Shown here: one piece after another, positions 25,145 to 34,140 of the stretch
Layout of the letters: the number at the start of each line of letters is the position of its first letter
Position numbering within the stretch: the stretch's first letter is position 1
DNA from: an uncultured Bacteroidales bacterium
GTDB taxonomy: Bacteria > Bacteroidota > Bacteroidia > Bacteroidales > Marinilabiliaceae
DNA length: 64,000 nt
NCBI GenBank assembly: GCA_934699135.1
Contig: CAKUVM010000003.1
Coordinates: 41,568-105,567 of the forward strand
Direction of reading: 5' to 3'
Translations under genes and position numbers: made by a program
The notes under the pieces: model-generated
Told to the model about the DNA's origin: nothing
Seen by the model: the letters and a program-made list of their open reading frames with translations, nothing else
Databases searched by the model: none

Positions 25145-26257
25145 TCAGTTTACGGCCTCGTCCCAGTCTTTCCAAACGGGCTCGCGGCCCGCGCGGCGGA
25201 TTGCCGCCGCCACGTCTGCCGTCTTGCGGTTGTCCGAGACGTGGAACTGCTCCAGAGTCTGCGGGTAGCTGAAGTAGCCGCCAGGCTCGGTGTGGCTCTC
25301 CGCGCTCATGGTGGTCACGCCAAGCGCGCACATGTGGTCGCGGATGGCCGCGGGCTCGCGGGTGGAGTAGCTTATGTCCACGTCGTGGTCGAAGATGCGG
25401 TAGGCGAAGGTGAGTTGCGCCAGCTCCTTGTCGCTCATGATGACGTTGGGCTGGAAGCCGCCGTTCTCCGACGCCCTCATGCGCGGGAAGTTGACGCTGT
25501 ATTTCGTCTTCCAATATCGCGTCTCAAGGTAACGGAGGTGATAGGCCATCATGGTCATGTCAGTGCGCCACTCTTCCAAGCCCACCAGGACGCCCATGCC
25601 GATGGTGTGGACTCCAGCCTGCCCCATGCGGTCGAAACCGTTGACGCGCCACTCGAAGTCGCTCTTCATGCCGCGAGGGTGGTAGACCTTGTACCGCTCG
25701 CGGTGATAAGTCTCTTGGAAGCAGATGACGCCGTTGATACCCACGTCGGCCAAGCGCTTATATTCCTCCGCCTTGAGCGGCATCACCTCAATCTTGATGT
25801 TGGAGAAATATTTCTTGGCAATCTCGACCGACTCGGCAATGTAGTCCACGCCAGCCTTGGCGGGGTTCTCGCCTGTCACGAGCAGGATGTTCTCGAACGG
25901 GCCGAGGCGTTTGATGGCCTTGTACTCGTTCTCAATCTCCTCCATGGTCAGAATGGTGCGCTTCATGGGGTTGGAGACATGGAAGCCGCAATATACGCAT
26001 GAGTTGGTGCACGAGTTTGTCGTGTAGAGCGGGATGAACATCTGTATGGTGTTGCCGAACCTCTCCAGGGTATATTTTTGGCTCAGCCGGGCCATCTGCT
26101 CCAGGTGTGGCGCGGCGGCGGGCGAGATGAGAGCCATGAAGTCGTCGACGTCGCACCGCCTCTTGGCCAATGCGCGCAGCACGTCGGCCTCTGTCTTGCT
26201 GTATATTTTCTCCGTGGTCTCCTCCCACGATATTTTCAGCAATTCGTCTGAGAACAT
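25145..26257 (-). CDS. thiH: 2-iminoacetate synthase ThiH
   Basis: A radical-SAM enzyme that cleaves tyrosine to dehydroglycine (2-iminoacetate) and p-cresol, supplying the glycine-derived part of the thiazole ring in anaerobes. The 370-residue protein has the radical-SAM cysteines at 83, 87 and 90 (CTNSCVYC), followed by GFHVSNP, and the ThiH-typical CFQETYHRERY, NFPRMR and SAESHTEPGGY. It is the last gene of the thiS-thiG-thiC-thiH unit, 44 bp after thiC. The tyrosine route fits an anaerobic lifestyle. Confidence 0.95.
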   Translation of the reverse strand: MFSDELLKISWEETTEKIYSKTEADVLRALAKRRCDVDDFMALISPAAAPHLEQMARLSQKYTLERFGNTIQMFIPLYTTNSCTNSCVYCGFHVSNPMKRTILTMEEIENEYKAIKRLGPFENILLVTGENPAKAGVDYIAESVEIAKKYFSNIKIEVMPLKAEEYKRLADVGINGVICFQETYHRERYKVYHPRGMKSDFEWRVNGFDRMGQAGVHTIGMGVLVGLEEWRTDMTMMAYHLRYLETRYWKTKYSVNFPRMRASENGGFQPNVIMSDKELAQLTFAYRIFDHDVDISYSTREPAAIRDHMCALGVTTMSAESHTEPGGYFSYPQTLEQFHVSDNRKTADVAAAIRRAGREPVWKDWDEAVN

Positions 26258-26301
26258 GTCTTGATTTTCAGGTTATAAGGTAATCGTTTTGTCTGCGTGG
26301 C

Positions 26302-28005
26302 CTAGCAGCCTTTGCCCATCTTGCGCAGGTCGCGGCTTATGCGCATGGCGCAGAAGTTGGGGCCGCACATGGTGCAATACTCGCCGTCTTGGTGGCCGCC
26401 GGCCTTGAAATATTCGAGGGCGCGCTCGGGGTCGAGGCTTAGGTTGAACTGGTCTTTCCACCGGAACTCGAAGCGCGCCAGGCTGAGGGCGTCATCGCGC
26501 AGCGCGGCCCCGGGGTGGCCTTTGGCCAAGTCGGCGGCGTGGGCCGCTATCTTGTACGTGACCACGCCCGTGCGGACGTCCTCTTTATTTGGCAGGCCGA
26601 GGTGTTCCTTTGGCGTGACGTAGCAGAGCATGGCCGTGCCGAGCCACCCTATCTGCGCCGCGCCTATGGCGGAGGTTATGTGGTCGTAGCCTGGGGCTAT
26701 GTCCGTCACGAGCGGGCCAAGGGTGTAGAACGGCGCCCCGTGGCATTTCTCAATCTGCCGCTCCATATTCTCGCGGATCTTGTGCATCGGCACGTGGCCG
26801 GGGCCCTCAATGAACGCCTGCACGTTTTTGGCCCACGCGCGCTCCACTAGCTCGCCCATGGTGTCCAGTTCGGCAAACTGGGCGCGGTCGTTGGCGTCGT
26901 GCGTGCAGCCCGGCCGCAACCCGTCGCCGAGCGACAGCGCCACGTCATATTTGGCCGCTATGTCGCAGATGTCATCAAAATGCTCATAAAGGAAGCTCTC
27001 GCGCTGGTGGTGGCGGCACCAAGTGGAGATGATGGAACCACCGCGGCTCACCATGCCCGTGAGGCGGTCGTCTGCCAGGCTCACGTTTTTGAGGCGTATG
27101 CCGCAGTGGATGGTGAAGTAGTCCACGCCCTGCTCACACTGCTCAATGAGCGTGTCTCGGAAGAGCTCCCACGTCAAGTCCTCCGCCTTGCCGTGGACTT
27201 TCTCCATGGCCTGGTACATGGGCACCGTGCCAACGGGCACGGGGCAGTTGCGCACAATCCATTCGCGCGTCTCGTGGATATTGTCTCCCGTGGAGAGGTC
27301 CATGAGCGTGTCTCCGCCCCATTTGCAGCTCCACACGGCTTTCTCCACCTCCTCGTCAATGCTGCTGGTGGTGGCCGAGTTGCCTATGTTGGTGTTTATC
27401 TTGACCAGAAAACTGCTGCCTATGATCATGGGCTCGGCCTCCGGGTGGTTGATGTTGGCCGGCAGCACGGCGCGCCCCGCGGCAATCTCCTGCCTCACGA
27501 ACTCTGGCGTGATGTGCGTGTCGATGCCAAGCTCGGCGCAGTTCATGTTCTCGCGAATGGCCACATATTCCATCTCAGGCGTTATGACGCCTTGCTTGGC
27601 GTAATACATCTGCGACACGTGGCACCCGTCTTTTGCCCTGAGCGGCAATGTTATGTGCTCAAAGCGGAGGTGGTCCAGGCTCTTGTCCGCAAGCCTTATG
27701 CGCCCATATTCAGATGACAGGCCGCTGAGCCTTTCCACGCCCCCGCGCTTCAGAATCCAAGGCTCGCGCAGGCGCGGCAGGCCTTTCTTCAGGTCTATGG
27801 CCGCGTCTTTGTCCCCAAAGGGGCCGCTTGTGTCGTAGACTAAGACGGGGGCGTTGTCGCGCCTCGTCTCGTGCCCATCGGCGTTGACGCTCACTGTGGG
27901 CGTAAGGTTGACCTTGCGCATCCCCACGCGGATGTCGGGGAAAAGCTTGCCGGCAATGTATACTTTCTCGCTGTTTGGGAAAGTTATTTTGATATTGTCT
28001 TTCAC
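26302..28005 (-). CDS. thiC: Phosphomethylpyrimidine synthase ThiC
   Basis: Converts aminoimidazole ribotide to hydroxymethylpyrimidine phosphate by radical-SAM chemistry, the pyrimidine branch of thiamine synthesis. The 567-residue protein carries the ThiC-specific C-terminal CX2CX4C cluster motif (C544, C547, C552), ANINHPE, CKWGGDTLMDLSTG, GTVPMYQA, SRGGSI and the EGPGHVP loop. Length is within the family range. Gaps of 45 bp to thiG and 44 bp to thiH fit one transcript. Confidence 0.97.
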   Translation of the reverse strand: MKDNIKITFPNSEKVYIAGKLFPDIRVGMRKVNLTPTVSVNADGHETRRDNAPVLVYDTSGPFGDKDAAIDLKKGLPRLREPWILKRGGVERLSGLSSEYGRIRLADKSLDHLRFEHITLPLRAKDGCHVSQMYYAKQGVITPEMEYVAIRENMNCAELGIDTHITPEFVRQEIAAGRAVLPANINHPEAEPMIIGSSFLVKINTNIGNSATTSSIDEEVEKAVWSCKWGGDTLMDLSTGDNIHETREWIVRNCPVPVGTVPMYQAMEKVHGKAEDLTWELFRDTLIEQCEQGVDYFTIHCGIRLKNVSLADDRLTGMVSRGGSIISTWCRHHQRESFLYEHFDDICDIAAKYDVALSLGDGLRPGCTHDANDRAQFAELDTMGELVERAWAKNVQAFIEGPGHVPMHKIRENMERQIEKCHGAPFYTLGPLVTDIAPGYDHITSAIGAAQIGWLGTAMLCYVTPKEHLGLPNKEDVRTGVVTYKIAAHAADLAKGHPGAALRDDALSLARFEFRWKDQFNLSLDPERALEYFKAGGHQDGEYCTMCGPNFCAMRISRDLRKMGKGC

Positions 28006-28050
28006 AGGCTTAATGTGTTTTGCTGGAGTGATGGTTAATGTTTGGCCCCT

Positions 28051-28821
28051 CTACTCGTTGAGGAACGACGTCAGGGGGCTGCTGGCCTCCGCCACCTCCG
28101 CCACGGCCCCGAGTCCCGCCTCGTAGGCTTTTCGCCCGCACTCCACGGCCTGCCTGAACGCCTGGGCCATGGCCACGGGGTCGCCTGCCACGGCTATGGC
28201 CGTGTTCACCAGCACGGCGTCGGCCCCAAGCTCCATGGCCGCGGCGGCATGGCTAGGCGCGCCAAGGCCGGCGTCTACCACCACGGGCACGCACGCCTGC
28301 TCAATTATCATCTGGAGGAACTCCAAGGTCACCAGTCCCTTGTTTGTGCCAATGGGGGCGGCCAGTGGCATGACGGTGGCCGCGCCGGCCTCCTCAAGCC
28401 TCTTGCAGAGGACGGGATCGGCCTGGCAGTATGGCAACACTTTGAAACCCAGCTTCACCAGTTGCTCCGTGGCCTTGAGCGTCTCGATGGGGTCTGGCAG
28501 CAGGTGGCGCGGGTCGGGATGGATCTCCAGTTTGAGCCACTCCGTGCCGAAGGCCTCGCGGGAGAGCTTGGCGGCGAAGACGGCCTCCTCGGCCGTGCGC
28601 ACTCCGCTGGTGTTGGGCAGCAGTTGGATGCCGGGGGCCTTGATGTGGGTCAGCATGTCGTCCGAGGCGTTGTTCATGTCAATGCGTTTCATGGCCACGG
28701 TCACCATCTCCGCGCCCGATGCCGCAATGGCTTTTTTCATCAGCTCGTTGCTGCTGAATTTGCCTGTGCCCAGGAAGAGGCGGGATTCGAACTCGCGGCC
28801 CGCTATTGTCAGTTTGCTCAT
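28051..28821 (-). CDS. thiG: Thiazole synthase ThiG
   Basis: ThiG joins deoxyxylulose phosphate, 2-iminoacetate and ThiS-thiocarboxylate sulfur into the thiazole phosphate. The 256-residue TIM-barrel protein shows FESRLFLGTGKFSS, the LLPNTSGVRTAEEAV region, WLKLEIHPD with the Schiff-base Lys, MPLAAPIGTNKG, and VDAGLGAPSHAA with the phosphate-binding loop near VNTAIAVAGDP. ATG 28821 (MSKLTIAG) is the natural start. The leader is A-rich (AAAAGACAGAAAAAAG) with no Shine-Dalgarno motif. Confidence 0.96.
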   Translation of the reverse strand: MSKLTIAGREFESRLFLGTGKFSSNELMKKAIAASGAEMVTVAMKRIDMNNASDDMLTHIKAPGIQLLPNTSGVRTAEEAVFAAKLSREAFGTEWLKLEIHPDPRHLLPDPIETLKATEQLVKLGFKVLPYCQADPVLCKRLEEAGAATVMPLAAPIGTNKGLVTLEFLQMIIEQACVPVVVDAGLGAPSHAAAAMELGADAVLVNTAIAVAGDPVAMAQAFRQAVECGRKAYEAGLGAVAEVAEASSPLTSFLNE

Positions 28822-28872
28822 GTCTTTTTTCTGTCTTTTATCTTGGTGTATGTTTCTTTTGCGCATTTTCCC

Positions 28873-29070
28873 CTATCCGCCACTGGCCGCGCGGATAATC
28901 ATTACTTTGCACCCCTCGGTGAGCGCGCGGCTCTCCCACTCCTCGCGCGGCACGATGTCCATGCCCACGGCCACGGCCACGCCGTTTGACGGCACGCCGA
29001 GCTGCCTCATGAGGTCTGACACGGTGGAGCCTGCCAGCTCCACCTCCTTGTCGTTTACTGTTATCTTCAT
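28873..29070 (-). CDS. thiS: Sulfur carrier protein ThiS
   Basis: A 65-residue ubiquitin-fold carrier that brings thiocarboxylate sulfur to ThiG. It ends in the diagnostic Gly-Gly (AASGG) that is adenylated and thiolated. The ATG at 29070 (MKITVNDKEVELAG) matches family length; extending upstream would run through the riboswitch leader. It is the first gene after the TPP riboswitch. The enzymes that load sulfur (ThiF and a desulfurase) are not in the window. Confidence 0.94.
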   Translation of the reverse strand: MKITVNDKEVELAGSTVSDLMRQLGVPSNGVAVAVGMDIVPREEWESRALTEGCKVMIIRAASGG

Positions 29071-29135
29071 GGCTTCAGGTATGTTGTGCTTGTTAGTCGT
29101 TTTGCCCGATAAGATAAGTCGTCGCTCCATACGGC

Positions 29136-29183
29136 TCGTGTCGCCTCGCACGCCGACGGGGTGGGGCGTGAGAGGCGCAGCCG
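29136..29183 (-). other. Long leader hairpin between TPP riboswitch and thiS
   Basis: Twelve-nucleotide arms at 29143-29154 and 29165-29176 pair with one mismatch, and flanking CGGCT/AGCCG bases can extend the stem. No T-run follows, so this is not a classic terminator. It may be part of the expression platform between aptamer and thiS. Confidence 0.45.
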
Positions 29184-29252
29184 AGTGGATAAAAACGAGA
29201 AATAGAGTGGGGCGCGAGGCCGGTGTTGAGGCTATACTCTCTAGGCGCATGG

Positions 29253-29343
29253 GGCGCCGTTTTCATCAGTCCCTACGGCAGCATTACCTGCATCAGGTCC
29301 TGGGGTATAATCTCAGCCGAGCATTCTCAGCACCCCCGGCGCC
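29253..29343 (-). ncRNA. TPP riboswitch (THI element)
   Basis: On the minus strand the conserved aptamer parts appear in order: GGGGTGCTGAGA, GGCTGAGATTATACCC, ACCTGATGCAGGTAATGC and GCCGTAGGGA. The closing P1 stem is GGCGCCG (29343-29337) with CGGCGCC (29259-29253). Binding of thiamine pyrophosphate should repress the thiS-thiG-thiC-thiH unit, whose first codon is about 180 nt downstream. The thiE gene at 34137 lies outside this control. Confidence 0.96.
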
Positions 29344-29375
29344 TTTTCCCTTGACGGGCGCCACGTCGACCGCGG

Positions 29376-29383
29376 CAAATATA
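29376..29383 (-). promoter_or_regulatory. thi operon promoter (-7 element)
   Basis: On the minus strand TATATTTG matches TAnnTTTG and lies about 33 bp before the riboswitch P1 stem, which suits transcription starting just ahead of the aptamer. A -33 element is not obvious. Confidence 0.5.
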
Positions 29384-29421
29384 TGCAAATTTGTCTTTCT
29401 TTGTCATGCGCAAGATGGCGT

Positions 29422-32400
29422 TTATTCCACCACAATCTTGAAATTGGCCTTGCGGCCGCCCTCTTTTGCTGTTCCCGCAAAAATGCCGCGCGGCAGGCGT
29501 AGGCAGGCGCGGCTTTGCCCTTGAGCCGTCGCGACCCTCGCCCCGCTCGTGGAGAAGACGTCCACCGTCACGTTCCGCCCGCTCTCGTGGCCTGTGGTTT
29601 CCACAGTGATCTCTTCGCCCGTCTTGGCGGGGTTGGGGTATGCTTTGACCGCCAATGCCTCACCCGCGCCGGAGCTGCCCGTGTTGAGAGGGCATGAGGT
29701 AACATGGGTGCCATCGGCGAGGGTCAGCCGCACGGCATATTGGCCGGCGGGGAGCGATGGCGAGACGTGATGGAATTGGCGCGTGGCGCCGTCTATGGCT
29801 TCACCTCCCGTCTCCCATTGGTAGGCTTCTATGCGGTCGCCTATGTTGTCAATGAATATGGTGTTGCCAAACTTGACGTGGATGTGCGAGGCGTCCGGAC
29901 GGCGCATAAAAAGGAGCGGCATGGGGGCACTGCTGCGACCTTTGGCGTCGTGGAGTGTCAGGGTGGCGGAGAATTTGCCGTAGGCTTCGGAGGGAGTGAC
30001 CGCCTGCGTGACAAGGAGCCTCCCGTCGTGCCCCGGCGCGGGCAGCGGATTCTTCAAGATGTCGGCAAAACCGGCGGCGCGCGCTTCCGCGTCATACGTT
30101 AGGCTGAAAAGTGTGGGGGCGCCGCTTTCAACTTCTATCCCAATCTGCAATTCATCTCCTCCGCACACTCCGTCGTCACCTATGGCATGCGCCGTGGCGG
30201 TTACCGAGTCCGCCGCCTCCACAATTTGTCCCAAAATGACGTAGTCACGGGGGGCCTCGTAGTTGGCGGCGTCATCGCCTGTGATGGCGTATGAGACCGT
30301 TATGTCTCGCATGCCCGCGAGCGGACTGTCATATTCGGCCTTGAAGAGCAGGCTCACGTCGTCATGGCCAACCACGCCCTCAAGCTCAGGCTCTGTGGCC
30401 ACGGCGGGAGGCTCTGTTGTGCCGTCATATTCCTTTGATGTGCTGGAGAATGTGGGTGGCGCGGCTGTCAGGGCTTTGGGCGTTACTTTAGTTTGAGCGG
30501 TGAGCGTGAGCGGGATTCTGCCAATGTCGTAATTCTCTATCCCCGCGCCCACGATCGAGAAAGATATCGTGGCCACGCGTGTGCCGGCGTCCGGTTTGTC
30601 CAGTCTGGCCGTGGGAAATTTCAGGCCGATGGCCGCGCTGTCAGCGGGGGCGACCCCCGTCAGCGCGGGGAGAGAAATGAGGCCGCCGTCCACTGTCTCA
30701 GTGCCGTCATAGACGCGCGGCTCTACGCTCGCCTCACCTTGCAGGGTGAGGGGTTTCCGCAAGATGCGCATGGTGGCCGTCATGGTTTCCGAGCCGAGGG
30801 CGTAGTTGCCGGCTCTGCTTCCCGTGAGGCGGACGTGGGCGGAGGCTGTGCGAAGCCCGGCCTTGGGGCTGTCTGCCGACGCGTCCACTATGTCTAAAGA
30901 CACGCGTCCCTGGTCTTTACTCACCACGCCCGCCAGGTTTGGCAAGGAGACCGATGCCGTGTCAACGCTCGCGGTGCCGTCATATTCCTTGTCCGCCACG
31001 CCCAAGTTCCCATCAGGGAACAAAGTTTTTGGCAAGATGGAAGATTGGAGCCGAAACGTGTCTTGTGGCAGAGTGTAGTTGCGCGCGTCGTCGCCAAATA
31101 GCGATGCTATGGCCGTGACGAGGCGGGATCCTGCCTCATCTGAGTCATATGAAGCTATTATGTCCAACTTTAAGTCGTCTCTTTCAACTCTATTGGAAAT
31201 AAGTGGAATATGAATTTGGTTTTGGCTTGTTGAGCAAGTGCCGTCATATTCCCGCAGGTCTGTCGTCAAGTTAGTCCACTCGGCCTCCACCGTGCGTGGC
31301 AATATATTTATTTTTGAGGCCACAATGGTGTCTGCCAGGGCATGGTTAACGTCATCCTCATTGGCCAGCGCTAGTCTGATCAGCGCCTCTCGCGTCCCCG
31401 CGTCGGGTGCATCGGCTTTGGCCCACAACACTCTCACGGCCTCACCCCCGTCCACCGTCACCAGTCGCGTGGCGATCTCCTCGGCCCCGTCATATTCCTT
31501 GTCGGCCACGGCCACGCTTCCCGCGTTCACCACTTTGGGCGTTATGACGGCCTGCCTGACAATGGAGGCCGACCCGCTTCCGCCGCTTATGACGTAGTTT
31601 GCCGCGTCGTTGCCGGTGAGCGTGGCATGCGTGCGGACGGTGTACGTGCCGGCATCGGCGGCCCCGTACTGAAACCCGTCGCGGGACACGTCCGCCACCA
31701 CGTCGTCGCCATCAATGACGCCTGTCATTATTGGAAGCGATATTTGCCAGTCATATATGGCCGTAGTGCCGTCATAAGCCCTCGGGGCGACGGCCATCGA
31801 GTCATAGTCGGCAAAAACGTTCTTGGGCGCGATGCGCGCCTCCGCTTTCTGCAAACCGTCGGCCGGAAGGGCGTAATTGGGTGCGGCCGCGCCGCTAAGA
31901 GCCAGCAGAATAGTTGCCACTCGCTCGCCCGCCGCCTTGGAGTCGTATGACGCGCTCGTGACGGTCAGGCTCACGCTGTCGCCACGCAGCGCGCCGGAAA
32001 GTGACGGGAGGGAGATAAGGCTCACGGGGATGTCGGCATTGCCGTCATAGGTTTTGTCAGCGACTGATACATTGCCGGAGAGAGTGATGAGGAGGGGACG
32101 GACGTCAATGGTCAGCAGGGTGTCCACCGCCTCATAGTGAACGGTGTCTACCGGCACGAAACTCACCCTCACGCGTTGCCCGAGGCCAACGGGCAGCGAG
32201 ATGGAGCTGCTTAGCCCGTTGATTTGCATTGTGCCGCTTATTATGGGGTCTGTGTCCACAATGGCGTCGGCCGTGGGCGCGGCTCCTATGGTTGAGTGAC
32301 CGTAGACGAGATTCTCCACGTTGCGCAGCTTTATCTTCACGGGCTTTTTCAAGACCTCTGAGACTGTGGCGGGCACCGACAGTTCAGATCCGTCCAGCTC

Positions 32401-34140
32401 ATAGTTTTCCGCGTCGGAGCCTGTCAGCCCTAGGCGTATCGCGGCCATGCGTTCACCCGCCGCGGCTTTGTCCAGCCTCGCCTCTATGACGTAGGGGCTG
32501 ACCTCGTCACCTCCCACAACGTTGGTGAGGTTTGGCAGTGAGATCAGGTCTTTGGATATGTCGGTCGACCCGTCGTAGGCGCGCAGGCCCACCGTGGGTT
32601 TCCCGTTGAGCGTGACCTTGCGTTTGCTTATGACGCCGGATGTCGGATACGCTATCTCCTTGGCTAGGCGCCCCCCGTCTGCGAAGGCGTGATTGGCATC
32701 CGTGCCTATGTCCACAAAAATGGGCCACTCGCCCGCGGCGGCGGACGAGAAGCGCGCTGAGCTTATGAACACCGAGCCGTCGGGACAGAGTGGCGAGCCC
32801 CCATGGGCGATTGGCAGGTCGGGTGTGCCGTCATACGTTTTCGCTGATGAGATTTCGGAGCCATCCAATGTTGGCATCGCGACTTGAGCGGGGGTGATGG
32901 ACAGAGTGGCGGTGAGAGGGGTTTGCGCGCCTACGGTGTAATTGGAGTCTGAGAGAATGGGAGTGAAGAGGACCGGGTATTGGCCAACGTCTGGCCGCAC
33001 GGCCGAAGAGTCTATTGCGAAAGACAGCGTGACATTCTTATCGGGGGGAGAGGAGATGGAGGGGAGTGAGACGTGGCCTAGGCGCGCTGTGCCGTCGTAT
33101 GGCCTGGGGGCAATCTCTGGCGAGCCTTGCAGTTGGAGCGGCAAAGGGTCTATCAGGATTTCAAAGTCCTCCCTCACGCCCATATATGTTTCGCTCTCTT
33201 CCGTCAGCACCGTCACCGTGTGCCTCCCCGCGGGCAGGATGAAATTAAGTTTCGCAAGTGATGTGCGCTTGGCCGTGTCATCGTAGAAGATGTAAGATCG
33301 CCAGCCTTTTCCTTCGGCGGATGGGATTGACGCCCTCACGTCTGTTTTTGCGCCATAAGTCGCCCGCGCCGGCGAGACTGTTATCTTTGGCCTTTTCTTA
33401 CGGATTGTGCCACAACTGGGGCAGTATCTGAAAGACCTCAGGCCTGCGTTCGCGCCGCCCAACGCGTAATTCGGGTTGCCGCTGAGGCGGTAGAACAGGG
33501 TGATGGGCTTGCCTTCGCCTGGTGTGTCGTCGTTTCCGCCCGCAGTTCCGGGTTTGCCAAAAACGCCACTTATGATGTGGATGCTGTAGCCTTTGACGCT
33601 GGAATATAATAATATGCTGTCGGTAAGTAGCTTTAGGCCACTCTTCCCGTCATATTCCTTTGAAATCTCCGTGTCGGAGAGCTTGAAGTTCTCTAGAGCC
33701 TCGGCGGGCGGCTCCACGGGCGCGGGATAGATGGCTCCTTGGCAGGTGTATGTCTTAGGGTCTTTTATCTTATATTTCGCCGCGTCCTTGCCCGTGAGCA
33801 ATATGTTCACGACCACCCTAGTGGCCGTCTTTACATCCGAGGCCTTATGGCCGTCATTGTCAGTGAAGTAGCCGGCGTAGGTGAGGCTCACACTGTCTCC
33901 AATGGCAACTCCGCTCCTGATTTGTGGACGATATTTTTCATTTGCGTTGTTGTATTTGTCTATCTGGCTTTGAGTGATGTCTGGGATGCCATCATATGCC
34001 TTTTGGTTTAAAAAATATTGTTTTCCATTGAAGGGGAACTTGTTCTCATAGACCAATAACTCCACCTCTGTCGCCTCCTGGGCGCATGCCGCCGCATGCG
34101 CTGTTATGCCGATGAAGGCTAGCCACAAGCATCTCCTCAT
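29422..34140 (-). CDS. Giant YDG-repeat surface protein with T9SS sorting domain
   Basis: A 1572-residue exported protein: signal peptide (1 to about 20), then about 80-120-residue beta-sandwich modules of the YDG type, each with a core such as KEYDGT, RAYDGS or KTYDGN. I count twelve YDG cores along the chain. Near residues 250-280 is a CPSC-containing element (YCPSCGTIRKKRPK). The C-terminus (AVKAYPNPAKTGEEITV onward) is a type IX secretion sorting domain. YDG/MBG repeats are usual in adhesins and large surface proteins, so cell-surface attachment is the likely role. Its ATG overlaps the thiE stop by 4 bp, so the two should be co-translated, which is odd for an adhesin. Confidence 0.88.
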   Translation of the reverse strand: MRRCLWLAFIGITAHAAACAQEATEVELLVYENKFPFNGKQYFLNQKAYDGIPDITQSQIDKYNNANEKYRPQIRSGVAIGDSVSLTYAGYFTDNDGHKASDVKTATRVVVNILLTGKDAAKYKIKDPKTYTCQGAIYPAPVEPPAEALENFKLSDTEISKEYDGKSGLKLLTDSILLYSSVKGYSIHIISGVFGKPGTAGGNDDTPGEGKPITLFYRLSGNPNYALGGANAGLRSFRYCPSCGTIRKKRPKITVSPARATYGAKTDVRASIPSAEGKGWRSYIFYDDTAKRTSLAKLNFILPAGRHTVTVLTEESETYMGVREDFEILIDPLPLQLQGSPEIAPRPYDGTARLGHVSLPSISSPPDKNVTLSFAIDSSAVRPDVGQYPVLFTPILSDSNYTVGAQTPLTATLSITPAQVAMPTLDGSEISSAKTYDGTPDLPIAHGGSPLCPDGSVFISSARFSSAAAGEWPIFVDIGTDANHAFADGGRLAKEIAYPTSGVISKRKVTLNGKPTVGLRAYDGSTDISKDLISLPNLTNVVGGDEVSPYVIEARLDKAAAGERMAAIRLGLTGSDAENYELDGSELSVPATVSEVLKKPVKIKLRNVENLVYGHSTIGAAPTADAIVDTDPIISGTMQINGLSSSISLPVGLGQRVRVSFVPVDTVHYEAVDTLLTIDVRPLLITLSGNVSVADKTYDGNADIPVSLISLPSLSGALRGDSVSLTVTSASYDSKAAGERVATILLALSGAAAPNYALPADGLQKAEARIAPKNVFADYDSMAVAPRAYDGTTAIYDWQISLPIMTGVIDGDDVVADVSRDGFQYGAADAGTYTVRTHATLTGNDAANYVISGGSGSASIVRQAVITPKVVNAGSVAVADKEYDGAEEIATRLVTVDGGEAVRVLWAKADAPDAGTREALIRLALANEDDVNHALADTIVASKINILPRTVEAEWTNLTTDLREYDGTCSTSQNQIHIPLISNRVERDDLKLDIIASYDSDEAGSRLVTAIASLFGDDARNYTLPQDTFRLQSSILPKTLFPDGNLGVADKEYDGTASVDTASVSLPNLAGVVSKDQGRVSLDIVDASADSPKAGLRTASAHVRLTGSRAGNYALGSETMTATMRILRKPLTLQGEASVEPRVYDGTETVDGGLISLPALTGVAPADSAAIGLKFPTARLDKPDAGTRVATISFSIVGAGIENYDIGRIPLTLTAQTKVTPKALTAAPPTFSSTSKEYDGTTEPPAVATEPELEGVVGHDDVSLLFKAEYDSPLAGMRDITVSYAITGDDAANYEAPRDYVILGQIVEAADSVTATAHAIGDDGVCGGDELQIGIEVESGAPTLFSLTYDAEARAAGFADILKNPLPAPGHDGRLLVTQAVTPSEAYGKFSATLTLHDAKGRSSAPMPLLFMRRPDASHIHVKFGNTIFIDNIGDRIEAYQWETGGEAIDGATRQFHHVSPSLPAGQYAVRLTLADGTHVTSCPLNTGSSGAGEALAVKAYPNPAKTGEEITVETTGHESGRNVTVDVFSTSGARVATAQGQSRACLRLPRGIFAGTAKEGGRKANFKIVVE

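Noticed and set aside
25100..28989. Several long + strand frames across the thi operon
   Set aside because: They mirror thiH, thiC and thiG, which have clear motifs on the minus strand.
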